The notes under the pieces: model-generated | The model's input: only the letters and a program-made list of their open reading frames with translations | What the model was told of the DNA's origin: nothing | The model's database searches: none | Shown: positions 1 to 13,000 of the stretch, one piece after another | Numbering within the stretch: the first letter of the stretch is position 1 | Layout of the letters: each line of letters begins with the position of its first letter | Made by a program: the position numbers and the translations under genes | NCBI GenBank assembly: GCA_011033025.1 | Contig: WFMF01000162.1 | Span: 62,001 to 126,000 of the forward strand | Origin: Beroe forskalii | Taxonomy: Eukaryota; Ctenophora; Nuda; Beroida; Beroidae | Direction: 5' to 3' | DNA: 64,000 nt

Positions 1-670
1 CTGTCGAATCACGCGCGCAATGGAGCAGCGGTACCTACAGAGCAGCGGTACCTCATTCGTAGACAGTAATGTACTTTTTTACACCATCTCATGGTTTCTT
101 TTTATAGAAATCCACATTTGTGAAGATAGAGACTTGGGACCTTCGAGAATCGATAGAGGATAAAATTCTACATTGTTAGTTGATCATAGATTTTCGATAT
201 CATGTTCCTGAGCTCCACAATGAATCGTTGAACACGCCACTACTGGAAAACCTCGTTTTCTGCCGCGAGGTGTTATTGATCATAACTTCTGACATGAAAG
301 GCGTATTCAAATGATCTCTTCACCACTGAACTCCTATGCTGTGCTCTATCGAATGGCCACCTTCAAAATTACTCTATCTGAAGTTCAGCCTATGAAATCG
401 GGCAATATTGTTGCAGAATTGCTGCGTTTCGCAAAACTGCGCACAAACAACTAGCAGCAGCGCTACCTCGCGTTCCGGGGTTGTTATAGGAGCTATAAAT
501 AGTGTCAGCATTGAATAATGTACACACAACTTGTTAATAAATACTGTAACGACAAATGGAAATAACGTAGTCTTTCTCACATATATTACAATATGTTCGA
601 TAACTGAATTCCTCAAAGTATGTACGACATGTAGGATTCATAAGATAGGGAAAACTGATATAATATACGC
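1..670. other. Intronic or upstream DNA, nothing recognised
   Basis: No exon with TPC similarity or good splice sites was found. Presumably this is intron lying 5' of the IS3 exon. A short GAGCAGCGGTACCT direct repeat occurs near positions 23-50. Confidence 0.4.
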
Positions 671-673
671 TTA

Positions 674-841
674 GAGCATGGCTGGGAATGCGCTAATAGA
701 AATTATTGCACGAGGAGTAGACGAGTGCAATAATTTGTATTGTCGCACGAGGAGCAGGCCGAGTGCGACAATACCAAATTATTGCACGAGGCGAAGCCGA
801 GTGCAATAATTTTATTAGCGTCATGACCATTTGCCATGCTC
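674..841. mobile_element. PIF/Harbinger-like MITE, 168 bp, TTA target duplication
   Basis: Terminal inverted repeats GAGCATGGC/GCCATGCTC are flanked by TTA at 671-673 and 842-844. The interior is near-palindromic, with repeated blocks reading ATTATTGCACGAGG and GAGTGCAATAAT. A 3-bp TWA duplication is the PIF/Harbinger signature. There is no coding capacity, so it is non-autonomous. It sits in the intron upstream of the IS3 exon. Confidence 0.6.
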
Positions 842-1006
842 TTAGTGTATTAGCCAATGTGAGGAGTGCAATATTACTTATTATTGCACGCCTACAAGTA
901 CCCTCAAAATTGGCTAATAGCGATTAGTTCAAGCTAGACTCGTCATGAGACAATGAATAATTATTTTTGGTAGCAATTATGATGCCTAATCAATCATTCC
1001 CCCCAG

Positions 1007-1088
1007 GGTTGCAACGTTTTTTATTTTATTGTTTTCAATCGACTGGATCATCTTCACCTGTACCTACTACGCGCTGGATCAAAAGGGG
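1007..1088 (+). CDS. TPC exon: domain I S3
   Basis: The acceptor is ccccccag and the donor is GGG|gtaagt. The exon starts one base into a codon and ends in phase 0. It encodes a hydrophobic segment (VATFFILLFSIDWIIFTCTY) ending YALDQKG, which joins in frame to the S4 exon. Length and position fit S3 of voltage-sensor domain I. The single acidic residue in the helix (D of SIDW) sits where TPC S3 helices carry an Asp. This exon is short and less diagnostic than the next, hence the lower confidence. Confidence 0.65.
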
Positions 1089-4000
1089 GTAAGTAGTATT
1101 CTCACTTGTACCCAACTAGACCAATTTAAATTCTTAGGCAGTAAGCACTTTGCCTTTGATTGGTAAAAGTTACCCAAGCCTAGAAAGGTCTATACACCAT
1201 ATGTCTCCCTCAGAAACCCTATCGTAAACCCTCATGAATGATTTACTGTTGTTTCATCAGGGAGGTGTTTATTAATAATCGAGGTGTTCAAGGGAGCATT
1301 AGATAAATCTAATGCCCCCTTGGACACTTTACTTCACCTCTAACAAAGTAACAAGGAATGCCCCCTCTTCTAACAAAGTAACAAGGAATGCCCCTCTTCT
1401 AACAAAGTAACAAGGAATGCCCCCTCTTCTAACAAAGTAACAAGGAATGCCCCCTCTTCTAACAAAGTAACAAGGAATGCCCCCTCTTCTAACAAAGTAA
1501 CAAGGAATACCCCCTCTTCTAACAAAGTAACAAGGAATGCCCCCCTTCTAACAAAGTAACAAGGAATGCCCCCTCTTCTAACAAAGTAACAAGGAATTCC
1601 CCCTCTTCCCTTCTAACAAAGTAACAAGGAATGCCCCCTCTTCTAACAAAGTAACAAGGAATGCCCCATCTTCTAACAAAGTAACAAGTGATGCCCCTCT
1701 TCTAAAGTTCTAACAAAGTAACAAGGAATGCCCCCTCTTCTAACAAAGTAACAAGGAATGCCCCCTCTTCACTTCTAACAAAGTAACAAGGAATGCCCCC
1801 TCTTCTTACAAAGTAACAAGGAATGCCCCCTCTTCTAACAAAGTAACAAGGAATGCCCCTCTTCCCTTCTAACAAAATAACAAGTTGTACTCCTCTAACT
1901 CCCCCTTAATTTCAGCTGAGGTTCAGCAGGCCGTTCCGTCCGATCCTGCTCCTCACGCGTTACCGTGAGTTACGGCGTATCCTGGAGACGCTGACCGACA
2001 TGTTAAACCAGCTCCTCAAACTGACGGGGGTCATCATCAGCTTCGTGCTCTTCTTCTCCTGGCTCGGCGTGGTGAGTCTTACTCTAGGGCGTGTTGCTAG
2101 GGCGTGGGGAGTCTCACTCTAGAGCGTGTTGCTAGGGCGTGGGGAGTCTCACTTAAGGACGTAGTAAGCGTTGCCAGGGTGTGGTGAGTCTCACTCTAGG
2201 GCGTGTTGCTAGGGCGTGTTGAGGGTTGCGGAAAATGGGGAAATGGGAATTTTTCAGTTGCAAAAGCTAAATTCCCCATGAAAAAAAGTCCCCATTTTTC
2301 CCCATTTTACCCCATTTTTCCCCATTTAGTTTTATCAAATTTACTGATGATTCTGTCGCGTCAAAACATTCCAGATTATTGTTATGATGTGAAGCAAATT
2401 ATGTGTAACATTATCACTCCACTAATTGCTTCTCCATATTCTGCACCTAATTTAATGAGATACGCCTATTCATATTTCTGCTTTGACAGATCACCGAAAC
2501 ATGGTTTGTTTATTTAATGAGATTTCACTTACCATGTTTCAATCACAGAATTACATCAATTGTGCAATGTACTTGTATAAACACTACCCCTTTCCCCTAT
2601 AATACACGAGATCTATACACGAGATTTAGTGTCACCAATCCTTTCTTATTTTGCATGTCTGGTTGGCGCCTTGCGGTTCTTATCAATTCGCTTTTCAAGT
2701 TCTCAATTTCTAAGAAAAACATACCGTGTTTTGTTATTCCTATTTTGTCCAAGTTACTTCTTACTCGATGCACAACAAAACTATTTCCTCCTGTTTACCT
2801 GCCTAGTGTTTGATACCAATCATATTCTGAAACCTCTCTCTTTTCCCATTTTGACTATCAATTCAGATAATAACTGAGATTCACAAAAGGATCACATACT
2901 TGATACTTGAAAAGTGATCCCAAATGGTAAATCAGTTGGCGAGGTTACTCTAACTTATTGTGGATTGTTGATTTGACAGTTCCTGTCTTCTTTTTTCTCT
3001 AGTCCATAAAAGCATAAAGCCACAACTTACGTTCACTTTGTCTCTAAATAATTGAGTTCGCGCAATGTGCGCTGCGCGCACATAGCGCGTTTCAGCATTG
3101 AATTTGAAAATTTTGATAATTGCAATTCGAGCCTCGAGGTACGGCGAGGTAAACTTATTATAGTGCAGTAGTGCGTATACAACGGTCGGATACAACGGAC
3201 CCTACGTCTGATTCCATTGCCTCTATATTCCGATCACGCCTGATTCCAGCCACCTTTCCAGCTTCACTTTCAACTATTCAAATAATTGACCAGTGACATT
3301 GTATAAACCTCCTACAATAATTTTGACTACAGCCATCTCTGAAAATTGCAAAACCTAGTTACCGTTAAATTCAATCTCCTTTCACTCCCGTCACCAGTGA
3401 CTCGTGTGACTTCTGGGTCCCTTAACCTCTGGGTCCGTCACATTTGAGTTCCGACTCCCATCACCTCTGACTCCACTCACTTCTGAATCAGTAACATCTG
3501 AATCTTGTGACTAGTCACTTAATCACCCTGTCGTTCAAATCCAGTCATCCATGACTCGTAATAATATCTCTGAGTGTAGTCACTTCTGAAGTTCTATGAT
3601 CAGTCGCCTCTGAGTCTAGTGACCTCTGACTCTCTGAAGTCATCTCTCAGTTCAGTCTCCTGACTAGTGACTCTCGTCACCTTCGACTCTTGTTGCCTGA
3701 ATCCTCTGATTTCAGCCATTCCCAAATTCTTATTTAAGTCTCCTGAACTGAGTCTGACTCTCGTCACTTCTGAGCCCAGACATCTCTGAGCTCAATCACC
3801 TCGGTTAAACGGGTTAAAGGGGATGAGCCGAAGCCCATCAGATGAGAACAAGTCACTTAGTCACCACTCACCTCGGACTCCTATCACCTAGAGTCTGCAC
3901 TCTGCACACCTCTGAGTTTAGTTTATATTCCAGTCACCTCTTGGCAAGTCATTAGTTACCTATAAGTCGATTCACCTCTAAGTTCAGTCAGCTCTGACTC

Positions 4001-7000
4001 TAGTCACCTTTAATAGTCTAGTCCAGTAACCTCTGATCTTGTCATCTTTAGACTTTTATCCCAGTCACCTATGTTTCTCGTTACTTTTGAGCCGACTTAC
4101 TACTGTAGGGTAACCGCTGATGTTTGTAGTATACCCATACACCTCTATAGATAAGACATTGGATTACCTCTGACTCCCGATTCTGTTCACTCCTAACTTG
4201 TACTAACCTCTGACTCTAGTAACTAGTTACTCTGTCACTTAGTCATATCTTACTGTCCGATTACCTCTGAATTCTGATACCTGTCTCCTCTGACTCTATA
4301 TACCTCTGAGCCAAGTCATCTTTTATTCTTGTCACCTTTGACTCTTTGAGTCCAGTGGCCTCAGACTCCCTCACCTCTGACTCTTTTGCTCACTTTTTAG
4401 TCCATTTACCTCTTAGTCCCGTCACTCCCAACACCTGTCACTTAAGTCCAGGCACTTCGTAGTCCAGTGACCATCTGACTCATGCCACGTCTTTATTAAT
4501 CTTAGTCCAGTCACCTCTAAGTTCAGTCACCTCGGAGTTCTGCCACCAATGAGTCCAGTCACCTCTGAGTCCAGTCACCTCTGAGTCCTGCCACCAATGA
4601 GTCCAGTCACCTCTGAGTCCAGTCACCTCTGAGTCCAGCCACCAATTATTCCAGTCACCTCTGAGCCAGTAACTCCTGATTCCTGTCACCTCGGAATCTT
4701 ATCACCTCTGAGTCCTGTGTCCAGTCGCCTCTGATCAGAACCCAGCTTCAGAGGTCACTGATTCTGGTGTCACTGGAGTCAGGGATCTTTGACCCTCTGA
4801 CTAAAGTCACCTTTGTGTCCTTGTGTCCCAGTCACCTCTGAGTCCAGTCACTCCTGATTCCTTTCACCTCTGATTCTAGTCACCTCTGAGTCCAGTCACT
4901 CCTGATTCCAGTCACCTCATGTCACGTCTTTATTAATCTTAGTCCAGTCACCTCTGAATCAGAACTCAGAGGTCACTGATTCTGGTGTCACTGGAGTCAG
5001 GCGCTGATTCGTGTAATTCTGGAGTCCAGCGATCTTTGACCCTCTGACTAAAGTCACCTTTGTCCTTTGTGTCCTTGTGTCCCAGTCACCTCTGAGTCCA
5101 GTCACCTCTGACTTTTGACACCTCTGACTCCCCCAGTCCCCTCATATGAGACATATCTGACTCTTGTTACCTCTGAGTCAAGTCATCTCCGATTCCTGCG
5201 AACTTTAAAACGACTCGTCACCTCTTAGTTCAGTGACCTCGATTACCTTTTTTCCCTCAGTCTAGTTTAATAACCTTTGAATCATTATACCGAGTTCACT
5301 GATTTTTTCACCTGGATCTGAGTCTCGTCAGTCCGTTTTCCAGTTACCTCTAATTATTCTAGTCACATCTGAGTCCAGCGAATTCTCACTCTAGTCACCT
5401 CTTAGTCGAGTTATCTCCGACTCCTGTCTCCTTGGTCTGCTGCCAGTCTCGTGCATCTGACTCTAATCATCTTATTCTCAGTAATCAGCTCTAACTCTAG
5501 TAATCTCTGACTAACTGAATCTCTACTGTCTAGTGACCTCTTACTCTAGCCACTCCTTTTAGGTCCAGTCACCTCCGAGGTGGAGGCCACAGTCACTGGA
5601 ATCTGACGTTACTGGAGTCAGAGGTTCTGACTCCATTCCTCTCGGAGTTCTGCGACCTATGATTTAAAGCACCTTTGAGTCCGGGCAGCTCTTATTCCAG
5701 TGACTCTGAGTCATCTCTGAGTCCAGACACCACAACCCCTCGTAACTCGTTACATCTTAGTCAAACCATCTCTGACTGCTGTTAATGTTATCTCTAAGTC
5801 CAGTTACCTGTGACGGTTACCTCTAGTAACGTCTCAGTTCATTGACTTTTCCAGTGACAACTATATATCCTGTTATTCCTGGTCAGATATGAAGTAGAAT
5901 TACTGGCTCAGGCCCGGTGAAAAGCGTCTTTTCACTCTTTCGAATACGCTAGATAGTTAGACTACCAATTGTTCCCAAGGCATACATTATCTATGGATTA
6001 GAACAGGATTTCATGATTAGGAGTTCATGATATCATGTGAGCCAATTTGTGACAGAGCCCAGTGATACAGGTCCCAGATGCTGGATGCAATGCGTGTTCA
6101 AAGATAGGTGTTCTGAAGCGGCCTACACCAGTTCTTTCGTCCAAATATCTAAATTTTACTGAAAATCACCAACCGCAAATCATCTTATTAATTATCTAAT
6201 TATTCATATCAAGATCATTATGATACCATCCAAAATGAAATTCTGATGTTTGATGATCATTTATAAAGTGAATATATTGCTCTACAATTTAATCCTACTT
6301 GAATTTAAGGTGAAATAAAAATGGGGAATAATGGGGAAAAATGGGGAATTTTTCAGTTAGAAAAAGCTAAATTCCCCATGAAAAAAGTCCCCATTTTTCC
6401 CCATTTTACCCCATTTTTCCCCATTGCCACCGCCCCGGTGAGTCTTACTCTAGGGCGTGTTGCTAGGGCGTGGGGAGTCTCACTTAAGGACGTAGTAAGT
6501 GTTGCCAGGGCGTGGTGAGTCTCACTCTAGGGCGTGGTGAGTCTCACTCTAGGGCGTGGTGAGTCTCACTCTAGGGCGTGGTGAGTCTCACTCTAGGGCG
6601 TGGTGAGTCTCACTCTAGGGCGTGGTGAGTCTCACTCTAGGGCGTGGTGAGTCTCACTTTAGGGGTTGGTAGGCATGGTGAGGCCTCACCATGCCTACCA
6701 ACCCTTACCTAGGGAGTGTTGAATCTCACCTTAGAGCGTGGTTAGTGTTGCTGGGACGTGGAGAGGGTTGCTAGGGAGTGGTGAGGATTATTGCTTTAAA
6801 TTGGGACTTGGTGAGGGTTGCTGGTGGTGTTGCTAGGGCGTGGTGAGTGTTGCTGGGGTGTGATGAGTGTTGATATGGTGTGTTGAGTGTTGCTAGGTAG
6901 TGGTGAGTCGCATTTGGGGCGTGGTCTGTATCTTACTACTTATAATTCTTCCTCATATAGAAATAGAAATAGAAATATAATTACAGTCTTATTACATAAA

Positions 7001-10000
7001 ATACAGTAATGTCAGACCGTTAGGCAATCACAATGATTACCTAAGAAAATTAATAATTTAAAATGAGAAATCGGACCCTGAAAAATATAGGTAAAGTTGC
7101 AAAAAGAAATTATATCCCCTGGAAAAACTGATGAAAAACTTCCATTCTCCAAAATAAAGTCCATGTCAAATCCAAAATGCCAATAGTCAGCGATGCTGGT
7201 GAGCGGGTCTATCTTGGGGGTGGAGGTGAGTTTTCTTCTATTGTGGCCTGGTGTTGATGTTGGGGACTGTCCTTCGTCTTCGGGAAGCTGATGATCCGGT
7301 CCTTTCTGATGATGTGATAGCACTCTGGCTCTTCTCTGATTTTCCTCCTCAGCTTATGAACAAGTTCTCTGTGGGCTTTCCTCTCTTCTTCAGATCTGTC
7401 TGGGCTGATGTACACTGAATTGTAACCCTTGTTTCCTCGTAACAGATGAGATCTCCTTAAAATGGACTCCACAGAACTGGCGCTGCTCAATGTAACCTTA
7501 ACAGGTTTGGGTGCTGAATTCGGTTCCCTTCGCCCAATCCGTTCACAGTTCTCGATATGTGGCTGTTCTCCTAACTGCTTCAATAGTCCAGTCACACTAG
7601 TCTTGAGGTTACCCTTCTCTTCAAGTCCGAAGATCATGATGTTCTTGCTCCTGGCGTTATCTTCTGTCACGACTTTCACTGCTTCTTTTACATCTTGCAC
7701 TGTGATTTGATCCATATCACCCTTCTGCGAACAGACAGCATCTCTGTAGCTCTTTATCTCCGTCTGCAGCGATGACTGAACCTGCTTGATCTGCTCCTTG
7801 CTTCCTTCCATCACCTCCTTCTTGCTTTCTATCACTTCCCGCTGCACCTCAATAATCGTTGACTTGTCTCCTAACGCCTGTTTCTGCAGCTCGTCAACTT
7901 CCACCTTCAGCTCGTCGATCTCCACTGTCGCATCCCGAATCAAGTTCCTACTTATTCGCAGATTATCCAATGCTTCAACCAGCCATGATGCGATGGTATC
8001 TTTGTCAAGTCTGGAGAACATTCTTCGTTCTAGCTTCAAGATCTTTTCACATTTGACAGCTTTTAGGATAGTATCAAAAGAGTCCTGTATCTCCTTTTGC
8101 ATCTCAAACGCTTGTTCGGTTGTGTATCCCAACGAATCTGTATCATTGCCACGGTCCGCAAGAGCGGATAACATCGCCATCTTCTAGAAGTAACACAATA
8201 CTATACAAATGTACTTGTATTAAATGTATAGTGCTGTCAAGCTTAGGGTTTCCATTATCTACTTCAAATCATTTATCTAGATAAATAGATAATTTTTTCG
8301 CCATTATCTAGATTATCTAGATAGTCTAGATAATTTTTGAATCCAAAATTTGTCACAATTTTCGAAGTAAGAAATGCACAATTACTGTTGCAGTGGAATA
8401 CCATCCTATAACCAGCTGTCGGTTATTGCTGGTTATTGAAATAAATGTTTTAATGACCACCAAAAGTTCATTTTGATATCGAATGAAGTTCAGGACATTC
8501 ATTGCTTCATTCCGATTGAGTTGAAATCAATTTTCATCCATCAATTCATAACAAAGTGAAAACAGCATCATCTACCAATTAGTTGATATGAATACTAGTA
8601 TCATTCATCGGAAAGGAGTCAATTAATGAGGAAATAGGGTAAATTTGATGACGATGCCTCGGAGAATTGAGAAAAGAAAGGAATTCCTCCTATTTAATCA
8701 CCATAACATACCACAGTCGATAGTTCCTCGAGCTGAATGCTAAATAATTAATGTTGGTAATTTTGTAGGTTAGTTTCAAACAAGCAATCACTTTGCAATT
8801 GCTGGAGGCTACTTTCGTACATATTTACAGCCTACCTTATGTGAAAGTGCGCCAATAAATTTGTGATATTGGGAGCAGAATATAATTGAGCGTTAAGAGT
8901 AGGCATTATTTAACTTTTGTCAAAAGGTTAAAGTTGCAAATGGCGATTTGTAAGATGTGATAAGATACTTTGAACATCGCCTTCTTATTCTGCCTTTTGT
9001 AATTTCAGTTTGACAAAGGTGAAATTATCAGTTAAACAGATTGTATTTGAATCAAAACACTAACAGTCTGTCCTTAAACCAGAGGTCCCTGAACATTGAA
9101 CAATGTTCATATAGAATTATGAAATGAGTTGTCCGGTCCATCTATGCGTAGCCATAAGTTGTCTTACTACCTAAGATCTCCAAAACGGATATGAAAAATA
9201 TGATCAGATAGGAAATTTTGAATATTTGAAATCCGATAATTATTGAAAAAGTTCTAGAAAATTGCGATTTTTGCTGAAAAAGGGATATGAAATTTATCTA
9301 GATATCTAGTAAAAATTATCTAGATAAATAGACAAAGATTTTTTGCAAATTATCTAGATAATCTTATCTAGATAATATCTAGATGGAAACCCTAGTCAAG
9401 CTAAAAGGTGCAAGCTGTACAGTGTACACACAGTTATTAACGAGAGCAGATAAAATCGTTACCAAATCCATACACACACTACACACATCCATACACACAC
9501 TACACACATCCATATATAAATTAATAAATATATATCTGTCTGTCCGGTCTTCCCTATATATAGCCACAGACGTCTCTGACACCACTCAGTACCCAATCAA
9601 GCATACCGATGATAGGAATGTTCATACAAAAGTACTGTGACGTTTGACACCACCAGGTATATAGACATCAGTTAGAGGAGTAGGCACATCCGATTTAAAT
9701 ATGACCTCATCACTGATAAGAACTACAGTACTATACATTGTACTGTACGAATTGCTGAAGCGAAAAAATGGTGAACGGTGGCCGGAGGCCACGGGCCCTG
9801 CTAGTGTTGCTAATGTGTGGTGAGGCCAGCAGGGCTTGTTGAGAGTTGCTGGTGGTGTTGCTAGGGTGTGATGAGTGCTGCTTGGCCGTGGTATGTGTTG
9901 CTGGGATGTGGCGAGTGTTGCTAGGGCTTGATGACTTGGTGAGTAGGTGAGTGTTACTAGAGCCTTCTAGTTTTCTCATAAAATGCATTGTTTATGATTA

Positions 10001-13000
10001 TCTTAAATGGAACTGTATGATGTGTATGGAAAATAGACTTAAATCTTAAATCTAATAGTTTTTATAAAATACTACTACTATTATTACAATACGTTTATTA
10101 TTACTATCATTTTTACTATTATTATTACTATTATTACTATTATTACAATACGTTTATACGTTTATACCGTCCTGTAGGTTTATACCGTTATTACATTGTT
10201 TTTATCTGCTAGATTTCGAACTGTGGGCGTTGTCTAATGTGGGCTGATACTGTAATGCGTGTTTCTATTCAAGTCTATTTGACCTGAAAACGTGCTGCTA
10301 TTCACACTGAACCTGTGCCTTGTCAACACTTTCCCTGCCTTGAGGTGGAGTAACTTGTTGCCTTCCTCCTGACTCAAATGCCTTTCAATAATCAAGATGT
10401 GGTACATAGCGTCTCGTGGTAGCTGTTGTACTGTCCGAGAGGAATGTACCTAATGTTGCTAATCGGTATGTACATTGAGGTACCCATTAGTAGTTAGAGC
10501 TCTGATATCACGACAATTTGGAGACTTCAATAGCTATTGTACATTAAAAAGCATCGATAAGTTTTACACTGAATTCTCCTTGCTTTTCACCAGGCTATGA
10601 AAGGAATCGAATGATCTTAGTAGCAAAGCCAGTTGCTCAGTTGCGGTTTAATAGAAAGTGATAAGCATCCCTTATTTAGAAATTTCATGCAACCTTATTA
10701 ACTACCTCATGCGCAGTTCCTTGTCTTAACGGCTGAGTGAACTAAGTGCTCCAAATTCCAATAACTCGATAGACTTGAACTCATTCCCTTGCCCTTACCA
10801 CAGTGGGCACTGAATCAAGCTATTGATCTTAGCATTGCTAATTCCTTCCTTTTTAATCTCTGTATGTGTTCAATGCCTCTGCTCTGTCTTGTGTACCACT
10901 TCACTCTTATAAGACCTGTGTGTTCTCTGAACCACTCGACATTGTCAAACTCATGTCTTCTGAGCCGTATACCGTATAATTATGCGATGACGGGTAAAAT
11001 ACCAGCACAATCCTTGTAAATGCTCTGCAGTCAAATGGGGAGTCCTATTGTTTTTGTGATAGGATTAGAGCGCGGTCACATGCCGTATATTAAAACACAT
11101 CAAGGGAATAGTTAGCAGCGTCCTCTAATATTATATGATCTCTGTCTGCGGGATTAGAAGCAGACCATTGTGCACTTTACACACTTTACACCTCTACACT
11201 TTAAACTTTACACCTCTAAAGTGCGCTGTCAATCCCCGGGAAATGACTCTCTTTCCCCGGAATACCGGACTCTAAACTTCTAATTTATATCCACCGTTCT
11301 GCTGTTTCCTGGCCCCACTCGAACAGAGGGCCGTGGTGGGTGACGTCATTATCAGGGTTTACAATGGTGCTCTGATGTCGTCACTCCGACTACCCTGCGC
11401 CTGCGTTATGCAATATAGGATGTGTTGTTTGTGAAGTCGGACAAGTGTTGCTGCATGTTGAGTGCGTGTGGCTAGGGAGGCGACAAGCTCTTTTCTTGCG
11501 ACCATATTATCCACCGGCTTATGATGTACGTAAACATTATAAGATAGTTATAGTGGCTCTGCAATAAGCAGTAATATGGCAAAGTGGTGACTGTATTAAT
11601 ATAGTGTATACCGTAACATACCTGATAGAAGAGAGAGACTTGGTAAGGTGGATAATGATAGAGGTGTGTTAGATGCGGGAATAATGTATATCGAGGTCGC
11701 AACTGAGAACTAAAGTAAGGATGGAAACTTACTGGTCTTTATTTTAACACCCCAATAAAGTGATCTTTAATCTATTCGGCCTTTTAAACCGGCTCTTTAG
11801 ACAAAGTAACTGGTATTCGCTTTTGGACAAGTGGCCTAACTATATCATAGTCTTTGGCTCAGATCTTTGTATTGATACTGAATACTAAACTATTTGACGA
11901 ACTTCATCACTCCACCAATCCCCTTCACGTGTTTTCAGACGTTTTTCGGCAAGACGTACATCTTCACGGACCACTGTATCGACACTAACCACGACGCTAG
12001 CGTGGAGACTGAGTTGCAGCAGAACGCAAACTACTGCGTAGAGAACCCCTGTTGGGACGTCTCCAAGTATCCCTTCTGCCTGTGTCGGGAGTCCAATGAT
12101 ACCAATCAAATCTACAAAACGGGTTGTGACGACGATACGATGAAGTTTACTGCACGGTACCTCAACGAGGAAACAGCAGTGTATAACACCAGCTTTGCTA
12201 ATCCTCTGATTGCCATGGTGCGACTTATGGTGCTGATTTCTACAGAGAATTATCCTGATGTCATGCGTGAGTGTTTCATAGATATTCTTATCACCTATTA
12301 TAGTGAATACTGATTCCTGAAGTGAGTGGTTTCCTGTTACGTATTGCCTCGTTTTGTAAGTTTGTATCAACACCAGACACCTTCACGATTTACAGTCCCT
12401 TTCAGTCAGGCGAAATAATGCTCCTAGAAACCTTGCCGTAGCTCGATTATGAAAAGCAGTATGATAGTCAGCAATAGCTCAATAGTGATAAGTGCGATAT
12501 AGCGATTAGGTGCTTTTTAATGGGTTCATGGAATGTATGTTGATAAATTGTTTCTCTAATTCTGTGTTACATATTATTCGGCAACATCAAACTTATGATT
12601 TAACACTGGTAACATATCACTGTGGGCTGTTTGACATAGGTGTTTCTTGTTGCGCTCGTGTGGGACAACTATCGTCGAAAGGGTCTTCCCAAAACCTGCT
12701 CAATTTATACGTGTGTTGCTATGGCTAGTCTCCACAGCGGTGTTTATGACGCGCCGCGCGCACGCGGCACTCACTTCTGTTCCATGTTTCATCCCGCGGC
12801 CGGTCCGGTTCTGCATTCCGGATTTTTGGGCTGTTTTCCAGATTTTAGTTTTTCCAAGTCCAGTAAAGTCATATTGGTTGGTAGTGAACCTGGATAGCAA
12901 GGTTAATCGGGTAGGTTGGTAAGGTAGCTAGTGCAATCCAGTGATGTATGTACAGTACAAAGGCTGCTGTTCCTCATGCCTGATATGATACTGACACGAG

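Noticed and set aside
4480..4689. Minus-strand frame rich in WLRGDWTHWW
   Set aside because: Derived from the degenerate AGTCACCTCTG repeat.
7462..8187. Plus-strand frames of 82 and 133 residues
   Set aside because: Shadows of the LINE ORF1 on the other strand.
11885..12373. 162-residue minus-strand frame
   Set aside because: Antisense shadow of the pore I exon.
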